DNA of 17,001 nt, from positions 1 through 17,001 of the forward strand of contig CABRIF010000050.1 in NCBI GenBank assembly GCA_902470925.1, given 5' to 3'. The stretch comes from an uncultured Collinsella sp. (GTDB lineage Bacteria > Actinomycetota > Coriobacteriia > Coriobacteriales > Coriobacteriaceae). The notes below the pieces were generated by a model. The model did not search any database. It was not told the origin of the DNA and saw only the letters and a program-made list of their open reading frames with translations. Shown here piece by piece: positions 7,545 through 14,513 of the stretch. Both the position numbers and the translations under genes were made by a program. Positions within the stretch are counted from its first letter, which is position 1, and every line of letters starts with the position of its first letter.

Positions 7545-8662
7545 AAGCTCTGACCGGCCGCCTGATACAACAATCCGACTATGCGCTTGGCGGATGCTTC
7601 AAGACCATACCCACTCGAGGCAACCTCGCCGGCGCCCAAGTACCGATCATATGAAGAGTGGGCTGCCTCATGCACCGCCTCAGCCCACTGAGATGCACCG
7701 GATTCCAACGCAAGCGCGTGCGCGCGCTCCGTCACAAACGACATGGAGGAAATTGCGCTTGATGCAATACACGGCAAACCATTTGCCTGGGCCTCCAAAA
7801 GCGCAAGCGGCATGCCTTCATACAGAGAGGGAAACACAAAGCAATCCATTGCGGAGTAGTACCGATACGCATCAGGGACAGAGCCCGCGAATACGACCTT
7901 TCCATTCAGCCCGCATGCACCAATCTGATCGTGGATGGACGCTTTAAGTGGACCGCTGCCAAGCAGGAGCAGACGAGCCCTCTGATCAACAGCCGCAACC
8001 TTTTGCATGATTTCAATAAGAAATGCATGGTTCTTCTGATCGGTAAATCGGCCAACATGCCCAATCACAAATGTGTCGGACAGCGCTAAATCCGAGCGAA
8101 CCCTTTCGCGATCGACGGGTGAAAAAGCGAATCGGTCGCAGTCGACCGCATTGACCGAGATGAAGCAGTTTCCTTCATCGAGAAAGGTGTCAGGAAACAT
8201 GAACTTCGCAGCATAATCCGAACAGGCAATTCCCATTTTAGCCAGCTGGGATATTCTCCGCTTATGCCACGCATGGAGAACTGCATTCAGGCCATTGCCC
8301 ATAGGAGCCGAGTTATGGCTATGCACGACGCATGGCACCCCTCGCCTATTTGCAACAGAGAGAAGGGTAATATCGCTGAGCGTGCACGCATTGAACCATA
8401 CAAGGTCGTACGACCCTGTCGCAACGATCGAATCGAGCTGGCGGTAGTTCTCAACCCATCGCTCCGTCCTCAATGCAACATGCAGGATCTTTGATTGATA
8501 GGGCGCAAGCTCGTCGAAGAAGTCAGGATGCCCATCCCCGTATACAACAAAGTCGAAATGCACATCAGGATGGGAGTTCATGATCTTGGAGCAGTATGCG
8601 AGCAAAAAGGACTCGACGCCCCCTCTATTTGGACTGAGACCGTGGACAAGCACCTTCAGCAT
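7535..8662 (-). CDS. Glycosyltransferase family 4 (EpsF-like)
   Basis: A 375-residue GT-B glycosyltransferase. The N terminus MLKVLVHGLSPNRGGVESFLL has the GGVE loop (14-17); CVVHSHNSAP (111-120) is the HSH segment; the donor half begins at VIGHVGRFTDQKNH (199-212), and EX7E is EGMPLALLE (E282, E290). I placed the start at ATG 8662 because AGGTG lies just upstream on the minus strand and the protein then begins like its relatives; the frame extends to another ATG at 8695 (MHSSILACRCF), which lacks both features. It lies 67 bases downstream of the LicD gene on the same strand and is probably co-transcribed with it. The two may act one after the other on the same glycan. Confidence 0.92.
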   Translation of the reverse strand: MLKVLVHGLSPNRGGVESFLLAYCSKIMNSHPDVHFDFVVYGDGHPDFFDELAPYQSKILHVALRTERWVENYRQLDSIVATGSYDLVWFNACTLSDITLLSVANRRGVPCVVHSHNSAPMGNGLNAVLHAWHKRRISQLAKMGIACSDYAAKFMFPDTFLDEGNCFISVNAVDCDRFAFSPVDRERVRSDLALSDTFVIGHVGRFTDQKNHAFLIEIMQKVAAVDQRARLLLLGSGPLKASIHDQIGACGLNGKVVFAGSVPDAYRYYSAMDCFVFPSLYEGMPLALLEAQANGLPCIASSAISSMSFVTERAHALALESGASQWAEAVHEAAHSSYDRYLGAGEVASSGYGLEASAKRIVGLLYQAAGQSFHS

Positions 8663-8729
8663 AAAGCACCTACATGCAAGAATCGATGAATGCAATTTCT
8701 ACGGACAAAGGATCGAAAGCAAAGCGCTT

Positions 8730-9575
8730 TCATGATGACCACCGCATTCCGTCACCAAAATCGAGAGTTCTGGGAAGATGTGTGCGCCGGTCTTTTTCTG
8801 CTGGCAGCATCCGCCAATCACCATACATGATTTCTAGATACCGCTCAGCATCACCCGGAGCCGGGAAGGCAGCATCCTCAAATCGAAGCTCCCGGGTCGG
8901 AATCAGCACATCCAGCGGCATTCCCTGCATGTTCGGCCATGCAAAAGGAAGCAACAGGTCGGACTTATGGCCATCTGCTCTTGCAATCGCCGAACTGAAT
9001 TTCGACACAATCTGTTCTGGAACAAGCATCTTATGAATCACCGGATGGAGAAGTTTACACATCGTGCGCTCAATGCGACCAAGAGCGCCCTTGTGGGGCA
9101 CCACGATACTTCCCGAATGATAGAGGTAGGAAATGCTCTGCCAAAAGCGGGCGCCCGAGCGCTGTTTGCGCCGCTCGCTCTCAACACTCGAGAGCGCATC
9201 GTAGGGAAAGATATCGACAAAGATGCCCTGAGAAAGGCCTGCCTCACGCGTTTCATCGGTTTCGAACAGCGTGCCGTCCTTGTAGACCTTCGCAAACATA
9301 CCAGCAAATCCAGGAGTGTTCTCAGCCGTATGAACCGAATAACCCGCCGGAAACGCATGGTCGGCAGTCGTCAGGAACCGATCGTAATCCGCACGAAGCA
9401 TGCCAACGTCAATATCATCATCCCACGGAATAAAGCCGCCGTGACGCATCGCGCCCAACACCGTGCCCGAATCTATGAACCACTGAATGCTGTGCTCGGT
9501 GCAAAAATCAGCGAGCACCCTGAGGATTTCGAGCTCCGTTTCTTGCAGACGCCTCAACGCATCGTCAAACTGCAT
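8730..9575 (-). CDS. licD: LicD family phosphotransferase (candidate phosphocholine transferase)
   Basis: A 281-residue protein of the LicD family. The diagnostic block is FIDSGTVLGAMRHGGFIPWDDDIDVGM (from residue 33), with the acidic cluster D52-D54 and D56 that binds metal and the CDP-linked donor. In Haemophilus and pneumococcus LicD transfers phosphocholine from CDP-choline to a surface glycan; other LicD members may transfer other phospho-groups. Here the choline reading is favoured because LicA-, LicB- and LicC-type functions lie 1.5 to 4.3 kb away on the same strand. GGGGAG seven bases before ATG 9575 is a good ribosome-binding site. The 92-base gap upstream contains ATCATA (9615-9620; TATGAT on the minus strand), a possible -10, so it may have its own promoter. 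Confidence 0.9.
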   Translation of the reverse strand: MQFDDALRRLQETELEILRVLADFCTEHSIQWFIDSGTVLGAMRHGGFIPWDDDIDVGMLRADYDRFLTTADHAFPAGYSVHTAENTPGFAGMFAKVYKDGTLFETDETREAGLSQGIFVDIFPYDALSSVESERRKQRSGARFWQSISYLYHSGSIVVPHKGALGRIERTMCKLLHPVIHKMLVPEQIVSKFSSAIARADGHKSDLLLPFAWPNMQGMPLDVLIPTRELRFEDAAFPAPGDAERYLEIMYGDWRMLPAEKDRRTHLPRTLDFGDGMRWSS

Positions 9576-9667
9576 TCAGTACTCCCCCTATGGACCAACT
9601 AATTTCATCACCTTATCATAAACCGGCCTGATTCCATGAGACGATTGGCTGCGGTTCACTAACCACG

Positions 9668-10990
9668 TTACGCCGGCGTCTCCGTCCCATGCGACAAGGT
9701 TCCAATGCGACCAACCGCATACAGAGGGACATTCGTTAGCCAGGATTCTCTTCGGAAGCCCGACAGGGAGGTCCTCACCGCATGAGTGCCATTGTATGTC
9801 TTGCAGAAACTCGCCAGGCTTTTTGCCTTGAGGTTTTCCTCAGCCTTTACTTCTATAGGTACGACCGCACCCTCTGTTTGAATCACGAAGTCCACCTCGG
9901 CTCCACCCTTCGCGGCGGACCAGTAATATGGAACGAACCCGCAATCGCTCGTGAGCTGCTGGCAAACGTACTGCTCCGCCATCGCACCCTTAAAATGCGT
10001 GAACAGGGCATTGCCATCAACAATCGTTGAGCTATCGATGTCAGCGAGGGCTCCAAGAAGCCCCACATCCACACAAAAAAGCTTAAAGGATGCCTCGTCG
10101 GCATACGCAGCAAGCGGAATGCCCGGGGCAGCGATCCGCTTAACCTTCGTTACCAGGCCAGCGTCAATAAGAAACTGAAGAGCATCATCCAGGTCGCGCC
10201 CGCGCGCACCTTTTTTCACCACGCCGTACACGAATTTCTTGTTTTCCTTGGCGAGATGCCTCGGAAGAGACTCGAAGATGAGCCGACATCGCTCCCCGAT
10301 GGCCGCACCAGAATGCTTCGCAAAGTCACCGCGATACGCATCCAGGATGTCCTGCTGCACGTTGCGGACTTCAGAGAAATCACCACTCTGAACGTATACA
10401 GAGATTGCCTCTGGCATGCCCCCGATAAAATAGTAGAGCCGCAGCAGGTCCTCGTAGCGCTCCTTAAACACGCCCATCATATCGAAGTCTAGTTTGGAGA
10501 TATACTCTTCGAGCGCTTGCTCGCCCATGGCCAGAAGAAACTCCCTGAAGCTCAGAGGATGCAGATCGAGAAACGTGACCTTACCCACCGGAAACGAGAC
10601 GCCGGCATTGAGGGCGACGCCCAGAAGCGAGCCCGCTACGGCGATGGCATATTCCGGGGCATCCTCGCAGAAGTACTTCAATGCGGTGAGCGCACGAGGC
10701 ACAGCCTGCACCTCATCCAGCACGATAAGGGTGGTTTGAGGGTTAATTGGCTCTCCCGTAGCAGCTGAAATGCCCGTCATGATTCTATGTGGGTCGAGCG
10801 AGCCCTCGAATAACTGTGACATCGGCGCATTGTCCTCCAAACGAACATACGCCACGTTCTCGAAACACGCCTCGCCGAATTCCCGTAGGAGCCACGTCTT
10901 ACCAACCTGACGCGCACCGCGCAAGATCAACGGCTTTCTGCTGCCGCTGGCTTTCCAGCTCTTGAGATTCTCGAGTAGCTTTCTTTCCAT
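9668..10990 (-). CDS. AAA_14/DUF4143 ATPase with nuclease-like C terminus
   Basis: A 440-residue protein of a widespread but poorly understood family. Walker A is GARQVGKT (25-32), Walker B LIVLDEVQ (88-95), and AVAGSLLG (117-124) is a sensor-like strand. The middle region, from about 200 on, is the DUF4143 helical domain. Near the C terminus, GGAEVDFVIQ (362-371) and PIEVKAEEN (378-386) have the D-(E)xK spacing seen in PD-(D/E)XK nuclease folds, a usual feature of this family. The start is ATG 10990 with GGGAGG five bases upstream. Its biological role is unknown; members are often found as single mobile or accessory genes and have been suspected of defence-like functions, which is not established. 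It breaks the otherwise glycan-related order of this strand and has its own repeat-bearing upstream region. Confidence 0.9.
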   Translation of the reverse strand: MERKLLENLKSWKASGSRKPLILRGARQVGKTWLLREFGEACFENVAYVRLEDNAPMSQLFEGSLDPHRIMTGISAATGEPINPQTTLIVLDEVQAVPRALTALKYFCEDAPEYAIAVAGSLLGVALNAGVSFPVGKVTFLDLHPLSFREFLLAMGEQALEEYISKLDFDMMGVFKERYEDLLRLYYFIGGMPEAISVYVQSGDFSEVRNVQQDILDAYRGDFAKHSGAAIGERCRLIFESLPRHLAKENKKFVYGVVKKGARGRDLDDALQFLIDAGLVTKVKRIAAPGIPLAAYADEASFKLFCVDVGLLGALADIDSSTIVDGNALFTHFKGAMAEQYVCQQLTSDCGFVPYYWSAAKGGAEVDFVIQTEGAVVPIEVKAEENLKAKSLASFCKTYNGTHAVRTSLSGFRRESWLTNVPLYAVGRIGTLSHGTETPA

Positions 10991-11027
10991 CTAAACCTCC
11001 CTTTTACTCTAAAGCAAAGCAAATCGG

Positions 11028-11086
11028 TTGCACATTTTTCCTTTGAATAATGTGCAATCCATGTTCGTTTTTCCCTTGAATAATGT
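11028..11086. repeat. Direct and inverted repeats upstream of the DUF4143 ATPase gene
   Basis: Two 19-base copies that differ at one position (11035-11053 and 11068-11086) contain the shared core TTGAATAATGT and lie 33 bases apart, about three helical turns. The first copy sits in an inverted repeat with 9-base arms TTGCACATT (11028-11036) and AATGTGCAA (11049-11057). They occupy the space between the LicB gene and the ATPase start, 38 to 96 bases from the ATG, where operator sites or an element boundary would be expected. Confidence 0.75.
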
Positions 11087-11128
11087 AACTATATTAGCAT
11101 ATCGAATCGAAAAGCACGGTGACCCGAG

Positions 11129-12070
11129 CTAGCCGGTCCGTCGTATACCGAACAGCTCGCGCCAATCGCTGGCCGCCAGAACCGTCCCCGCAACGATCGC
11201 AATGCAGCACACGACGGTCGCCGGAGCAGGGACAGTCCCCAGCAGCACCAAACCAAACACAACCGCCCAGGCTGAATAAGAGATATTGAGCGCCATGGCT
11301 TTCGCCGCGCCGATGGCCGAGATGCCTCGATAATAGAAAAGGTAGGATGTAGCGCCCGCAAGGCCCGCCAAGGCGATGAGACCAGTCGCTGTACTTGGTG
11401 CCGCGTGTGCAGCAAAGCCCCAGGCTCCGAATAGTGGCAGCACCACAACACCGTAGGCGAGTGCAGAAGTCGTTTCGCGAATATGAAGCGCTGTCTCATC
11501 ATCAACGTTGTCGTCGCGCATCCCCCAAGCGCACAGCACTGCTTCGGACCCCCAACCGACCACCGTGAGTGCCGCGCCCAGCAAGCCGATTGGCGCATTA
11601 ACAACCTGGCTGTTGCCCGCAGTAAGAAGGCCCATTGCCATGACACCGAGAAGCGCCACAAGCAACGCCACTACCTGCCCGCGTCCCATCCTCTCTTTGA
11701 GCAGAATAAATGCCAGCACCGCACCAAAAGCCGGGTAGAAAGCCGAGATGATAGCTGTATACGCAGCACCAAGGTTTGCGATGGCGATTGCGTACCCCGT
11801 CATGCCAATGGGCCCGCCCAACAACGCTCCAAGCATCACAACCTTGCCGGAACGAGTATGCAGGGCTGCAAGCGTGTCCCCTAGGCGATGTCTCGCTCCC
11901 ATGTACACCAAAAGCCAGATTGCACAGAATACGTCATGCAGAAATGACCCAACAAGTGAGGCATATGCCGCCGCCTCAACTGAACCGATAAAGGGGGCCA
12001 TGGCCATGCCGATGCCCAAGATCACCGTATCGAGTCCCCATAGAATGCCGCTAAACAGGCCGAACCGCAT
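11129..12070 (-). CDS. licB: LicB-like DMT (EamA) family permease, candidate choline transporter
   Basis: A 313-residue membrane protein with ten predicted helices in two EamA halves. The N terminus MRFGLFSGILWGLDTVILGIGMA and the end of the first half, YPAFGAVLAFILLKER (112-127), are typical of drug/metabolite transporters; the GLDTV form is seen in LicB-like members. In lic loci LicB imports choline for phosphocholine synthesis; substrate specificity cannot be read from the sequence, so this rests on context. The start is ATG 12070, with GGGGGAG just upstream that lies inside the last codons of the fusion gene. The stop of that gene ends one base before this start, so the two are translationally coupled. 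An ethanolamine or nucleoside-type substrate is the main alternative. Confidence 0.85.
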   Translation of the reverse strand: MRFGLFSGILWGLDTVILGIGMAMAPFIGSVEAAAYASLVGSFLHDVFCAIWLLVYMGARHRLGDTLAALHTRSGKVVMLGALLGGPIGMTGYAIAIANLGAAYTAIISAFYPAFGAVLAFILLKERMGRGQVVALLVALLGVMAMGLLTAGNSQVVNAPIGLLGAALTVVGWGSEAVLCAWGMRDDNVDDETALHIRETTSALAYGVVVLPLFGAWGFAAHAAPSTATGLIALAGLAGATSYLFYYRGISAIGAAKAMALNISYSAWAVVFGLVLLGTVPAPATVVCCIAIVAGTVLAASDWRELFGIRRTG

Positions 12071-12071
12071 G

Positions 12072-13844
12072 TTACTCCCCCTCCCGATACATCAAAAGAG
12101 CGCGATCGAGATAGGAAACGGCATAACGGTGATAGACATACAGCCATTCGCCCACAAAATCGCCCTCGGCTTCCTTCAATAGCGACCATAGATACCAACA
12201 CCAACCAGCCAGGGCAACATGCGCAAAGTTATGCCTAAGCTCCTCTATCGTTGGCGGTCTTCCGAAATACGCCACGAGAGCCGCATCTGCCTCCGCCTCA
12301 TCCAACTCGCAACACACACAAAAGGTTCCGAAGTCATTGGCGTAGTCGCCCATACCCGCGTATTCCCAGTCGATGAGATGAATCGTCCCCGTCGCATTGA
12401 CCAGGAAGTTCAGATAGAAGAAGTCGTTGTGGCACAAGCAGGTGGGGGCTTTATCAGCTGTAACGTGCGCTTCCAGCTCCTCAATCCTGCAAGCCGTCTC
12501 TGCAAACCCGGGTATATCGATCGGTCCACGCTCAGCCAGCAGCGATTCATATCGCTTGGCCTCTTGATAGAAATCGAATGTTCGCGCTACTTCGACACCG
12601 CTCTCATGCAGGTCCCGAGCCATTGCCATTGCCTTTGCCACGTGAACGGGATCATGGGGGTCAAGATTGGAGCAATCGGGTACGAATCGGCTTATCTTCC
12701 AACCGCGCTCGGGGTCCTCGAAGATAAAAGTGCCATCGATTCCCAGCTCAAGCGCCGTCTGCTGAGCAGCCACCTCCCCTTTGCGATCGATCAGCAATTC
12801 TGTCCCGACACCGGGATGACGATACACATACTCGCCTCTCTCCGTGCTGAAATGGCAGGAGAGGTTTGTCAGCCCCTGTTTGAGCGGATACACGTCGTGG
12901 ATTTCCGACTTATCGCATCCGAGTACCTGCACGATGTTATCGAAAATCTCGGAATCGACGTTCTCCAGGAATGCGGGGTCGAATGCACGGAGCTCGTCCA
13001 GCGAATCGAACTCGTTGATAACGCCCTCCGAATACGGACGCACCACCATATCGAACTCTGGAAGATGATCGATGAAGAGATCCTCCCACAGCTTGTCAAC
13101 CGTCTCGGGCTTGTCAAATTCCGCTTCAAGCACATCGATCATATGCCGTGAGAACACGTGATCAAAATACACGTGGCCCAGCATGTACCATGCATGGGAT
13201 CCGCCCACCGTGACACCCGTGATGCGGCCCTGAGGACCCGTTTTCATGCACCATTCCTTCGTGGGGCCCTCTGACCATTGAGCGGCATAATAGGCGCGAT
13301 AAACATATAACTCGAAGGGATTCTCGGTAAAGTAGTCATCAGACGAGCAAATGAAGGTGTTACGCAAGCGATCTCGCACGCGGTACAGCGAAGAATGGTT
13401 GTTGCGCGAAGCGTATTCATCATTAATGACAATCGAAACACCGTATTTTTGCTCGAGGTAGAAAAAATAGGCCTTCTTATAGCCAACAACGACGGTGATA
13501 TCGGAAATGCCAGCTGCCTGCAGCTGCTCAATCTGTCGCTCAATGAGCACGTCTCCACGTACACGCAACAGGCCCTTTGGCTTCTCGTAGGAGATGGGCG
13601 CGAAACGGCTGGATAGCCCAGCGGCCAGAATGATTGCGTTGTCGACCTTGTATGGCTTAAGCGCCTCAAGGCCAGCGTCCGTTAGAACACCGCTCTCAAG
13701 TAGACCTCTCGAGGCAAGGTCCTTCATGGCCGCGTTCACGCTTCCGAGCGAAAGTCCTGTGCGATCGGCGACCTCCCTCTGACTCGCCGCAGGAAACACC
13801 CGAAGGCAATTCAGAGTCTCAAACATTTTTCTATCTAAGGTCAT
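12072..13844 (-). CDS. Winged helix - LicC-like cytidylyltransferase - LicA-like choline kinase fusion
   Basis: A 590-residue three-part protein. Residues 1-65 form a winged helix: SQREVADRTGLSLGSVNAAMKDL (from 21) is the helix-turn-helix and LLESGVLTDAGLEAL the wing. Residues 68 to about 300 are a nucleotidyltransferase with LAAGLSSR (73-80), PKGLLRVRG and the later NEFDSLDEL, closely resembling LicC (CTP:phosphocholine cytidylyltransferase). Residues 315 to about 585 are a LicA-like kinase: KQGLTNLS at the start, the catalytic HNDFFYLN (H472, D474, N479) and LIDWEY (D492). Together these would phosphorylate choline and convert it to CDP-choline in the cytoplasm. LicC-LicA fusions are known, for example in Treponema; the DNA-binding domain suggests that the protein also controls its own operon. 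The start is ATG 13844 with GGAGA six bases upstream. It is co-transcribed with the LicB gene. Other small aminoalcohols are possible substrates. Confidence 0.88.
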   Translation of the reverse strand: MTLDRKMFETLNCLRVFPAASQREVADRTGLSLGSVNAAMKDLASRGLLESGVLTDAGLEALKPYKVDNAIILAAGLSSRFAPISYEKPKGLLRVRGDVLIERQIEQLQAAGISDITVVVGYKKAYFFYLEQKYGVSIVINDEYASRNNHSSLYRVRDRLRNTFICSSDDYFTENPFELYVYRAYYAAQWSEGPTKEWCMKTGPQGRITGVTVGGSHAWYMLGHVYFDHVFSRHMIDVLEAEFDKPETVDKLWEDLFIDHLPEFDMVVRPYSEGVINEFDSLDELRAFDPAFLENVDSEIFDNIVQVLGCDKSEIHDVYPLKQGLTNLSCHFSTERGEYVYRHPGVGTELLIDRKGEVAAQQTALELGIDGTFIFEDPERGWKISRFVPDCSNLDPHDPVHVAKAMAMARDLHESGVEVARTFDFYQEAKRYESLLAERGPIDIPGFAETACRIEELEAHVTADKAPTCLCHNDFFYLNFLVNATGTIHLIDWEYAGMGDYANDFGTFCVCCELDEAEADAALVAYFGRPPTIEELRHNFAHVALAGWCWYLWSLLKEAEGDFVGEWLYVYHRYAVSYLDRALLMYREGE

Positions 13845-13873
13845 GCGGTCTCCAATGTCATACAGACTTCGAT

Positions 13874-13915
13874 GTTCAGATTTAGTCTAATTTATAATCG
13901 TCCTGAACGTTCAGA
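13874..13915. promoter_or_regulatory. Candidate operator: palindrome upstream of the winged-helix fusion gene
   Basis: CTGAACGTTCAG at 13903-13914 is a perfect 12-base palindrome about 60 bases before the start codon. The half-site GTTCAGA recurs at 13874-13880, 35 bases from its copy in the palindrome (13909-13915). A TATAAA-like -10 candidate for the minus strand (13891-13896, written TTTATA on the plus strand) lies between them. I could not find a convincing -35. The position suits a regulator that binds around the promoter; the obvious candidate is the winged helix encoded just downstream. Confidence 0.5.
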
Positions 13916-14082
13916 GAGTAACCAGATTAAAAAGAAATGAACACAAGCCTGATGTCAACATGCCGAATTCAACATCATGCATTCCTTTTCGCAACGCCCG
14001 TTGGTGCGGATTCCTCTTAAAAGCCTCTCCCATCGTACAGCTGTGTACCCTCCAGGTCACTAGCTCGGTCAGGATCTTCTTT

Positions 14083-14170
14083 CAATTTGGGGACGGGGCC
14101 GTTTCGTTTGCTGCTTGGACGCCGCCTTAGATGCTGAATTGAAAACCGAAACGACCCCGTCCCCAAATTG
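14083..14170. repeat. REP-like inverted repeat of the GGGGACGGGG family
   Basis: Two 24-base arms (14083-14106 and 14147-14170) are inverted copies that match at 23 of 24 positions and enclose 40 bases. The core GGGGACGGGG, preceded by an A/T run and followed by TTTCG or ATTCG, is the same as in the three copies near 16,800-16,920, so this is a dispersed family in this genome. It lies between the phosphocholine operon and the tRNA genes, in a 370-base stretch (13,845-14,213) with no convincing gene. Such paired arms resemble REP/BIME elements; no transposase is in the window. Confidence 0.8.
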
Positions 14171-14181
14171 ACAAAATGAAA

Positions 14182-14203
14182 AGACCAGGTGAAAACCTGG
14201 TCT
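14182..14203 (-). terminator. Rho-independent terminator of the tRNA unit
   Basis: Read on the minus strand, AGACCAGGT, a TTTC loop and ACCTGGTCT form a 9-base-pair perfect stem followed by TTTTCATTTT. It begins about ten bases after the tRNA-Lys CCA end, the expected place for the end of the tRNA transcript. Confidence 0.88.
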
Positions 14204-14213
14204 AAGAAATCAA

Positions 14214-14290
14214 TGGTGGACCGTCAGGGATTCGAACCCTGGACCTTGGGATTAAGAGTCCCCTGCTCTAGCCAGCTGAGCTAACGGTCC
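14214..14290 (-). tRNA. tRNA-Lys (anticodon CTT)
   Basis: The minus strand folds as a complete cloverleaf: acceptor GGACCGT/ACGGTCC with discriminator A, D-arm GCTCAGCTGGCTAGAGC, anticodon arm with loop CTCTTAA (anticodon CTT, reading AAG) and T-arm CAGGGTTCGAATCCCTG. The CCA end is encoded (14214-14216). It lies 26 bases downstream of tRNA-His on the same strand and should be processed from the same transcript, which ends at the hairpin just beyond it. Confidence 0.96.
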
Positions 14291-14316
14291 AATATGTCTG
14301 CGCACGTAAGAGGAAG

Positions 14317-14394
14317 TGGGGTGGGTAAAGGGACTCGAACCCTCGACCTACGGGACCACAACCCGTCGCTCTAGCCAACTGAGCTACACCCACC
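14317..14394 (-). tRNA. tRNA-His (anticodon GTG)
   Basis: The minus strand gives acceptor GTGGGTG/TACCCAC (last pair G-T), D-arm GCTCAGTTGGCTAGAGC, anticodon loop TTGTGGT (anticodon GTG) and a T-arm with GTTCGAGTC. The discriminator is C and a G precedes position 1 (base 14394), the G-1 that histidyl-tRNA synthetase needs. CCA is encoded at 14317-14319. First gene of a two-tRNA unit with tRNA-Lys. Confidence 0.96.
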
Positions 14395-14422
14395 GTGTGT
14401 CTCTCACGCGAAGCGCTTGCTT

Positions 14423-14451
14423 ATTATGCACTCTGGGCAGAATCGATGCAA
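14423..14451 (-). promoter_or_regulatory. Promoter of the tRNA-His/tRNA-Lys unit
   Basis: On the minus strand TTGCAT (14446-14451) and CATAAT (14423-14428) are separated by exactly 17 bases, a good sigma-70-type -35/-10 pair. The -10 lies about 30 bases before the tRNA-His 5' end. It sits between the end of the coiled-coil protein gene and the tRNAs, so the tRNAs need not depend on that gene. Confidence 0.8.
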
Positions 14452-14513
14452 GAACTTTTTCAAACTCGTGAGCAAAAAACGCCCCTCCTGTGTACGTATC
14501 ATGGAGTGCCCAG

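Noticed and set aside
8714..8730. GAAAGC/GCTTTC hairpin after the LicD gene as a terminator
   Set aside because: Only six base pairs, no U-tract, and the next gene on the same strand starts 67 bases on, so read-through is more likely.
8967..9602. 211-codon plus-strand open frame opposite the LicD gene
   Set aside because: Antisense shadow; the LicD motifs on the minus strand decide.
12219..13151. 310-codon plus-strand open frame opposite the winged-helix fusion gene
   Set aside because: Antisense to a gene with clear LicC and LicA motifs; no protein family features of its own.
13937..14020. 27-codon plus-strand open frame starting with MNTSLMST in the intergenic stretch
   Set aside because: Only an A-rich upstream sequence as a possible ribosome-binding site, no known leader-peptide pattern and no downstream gene on that strand.
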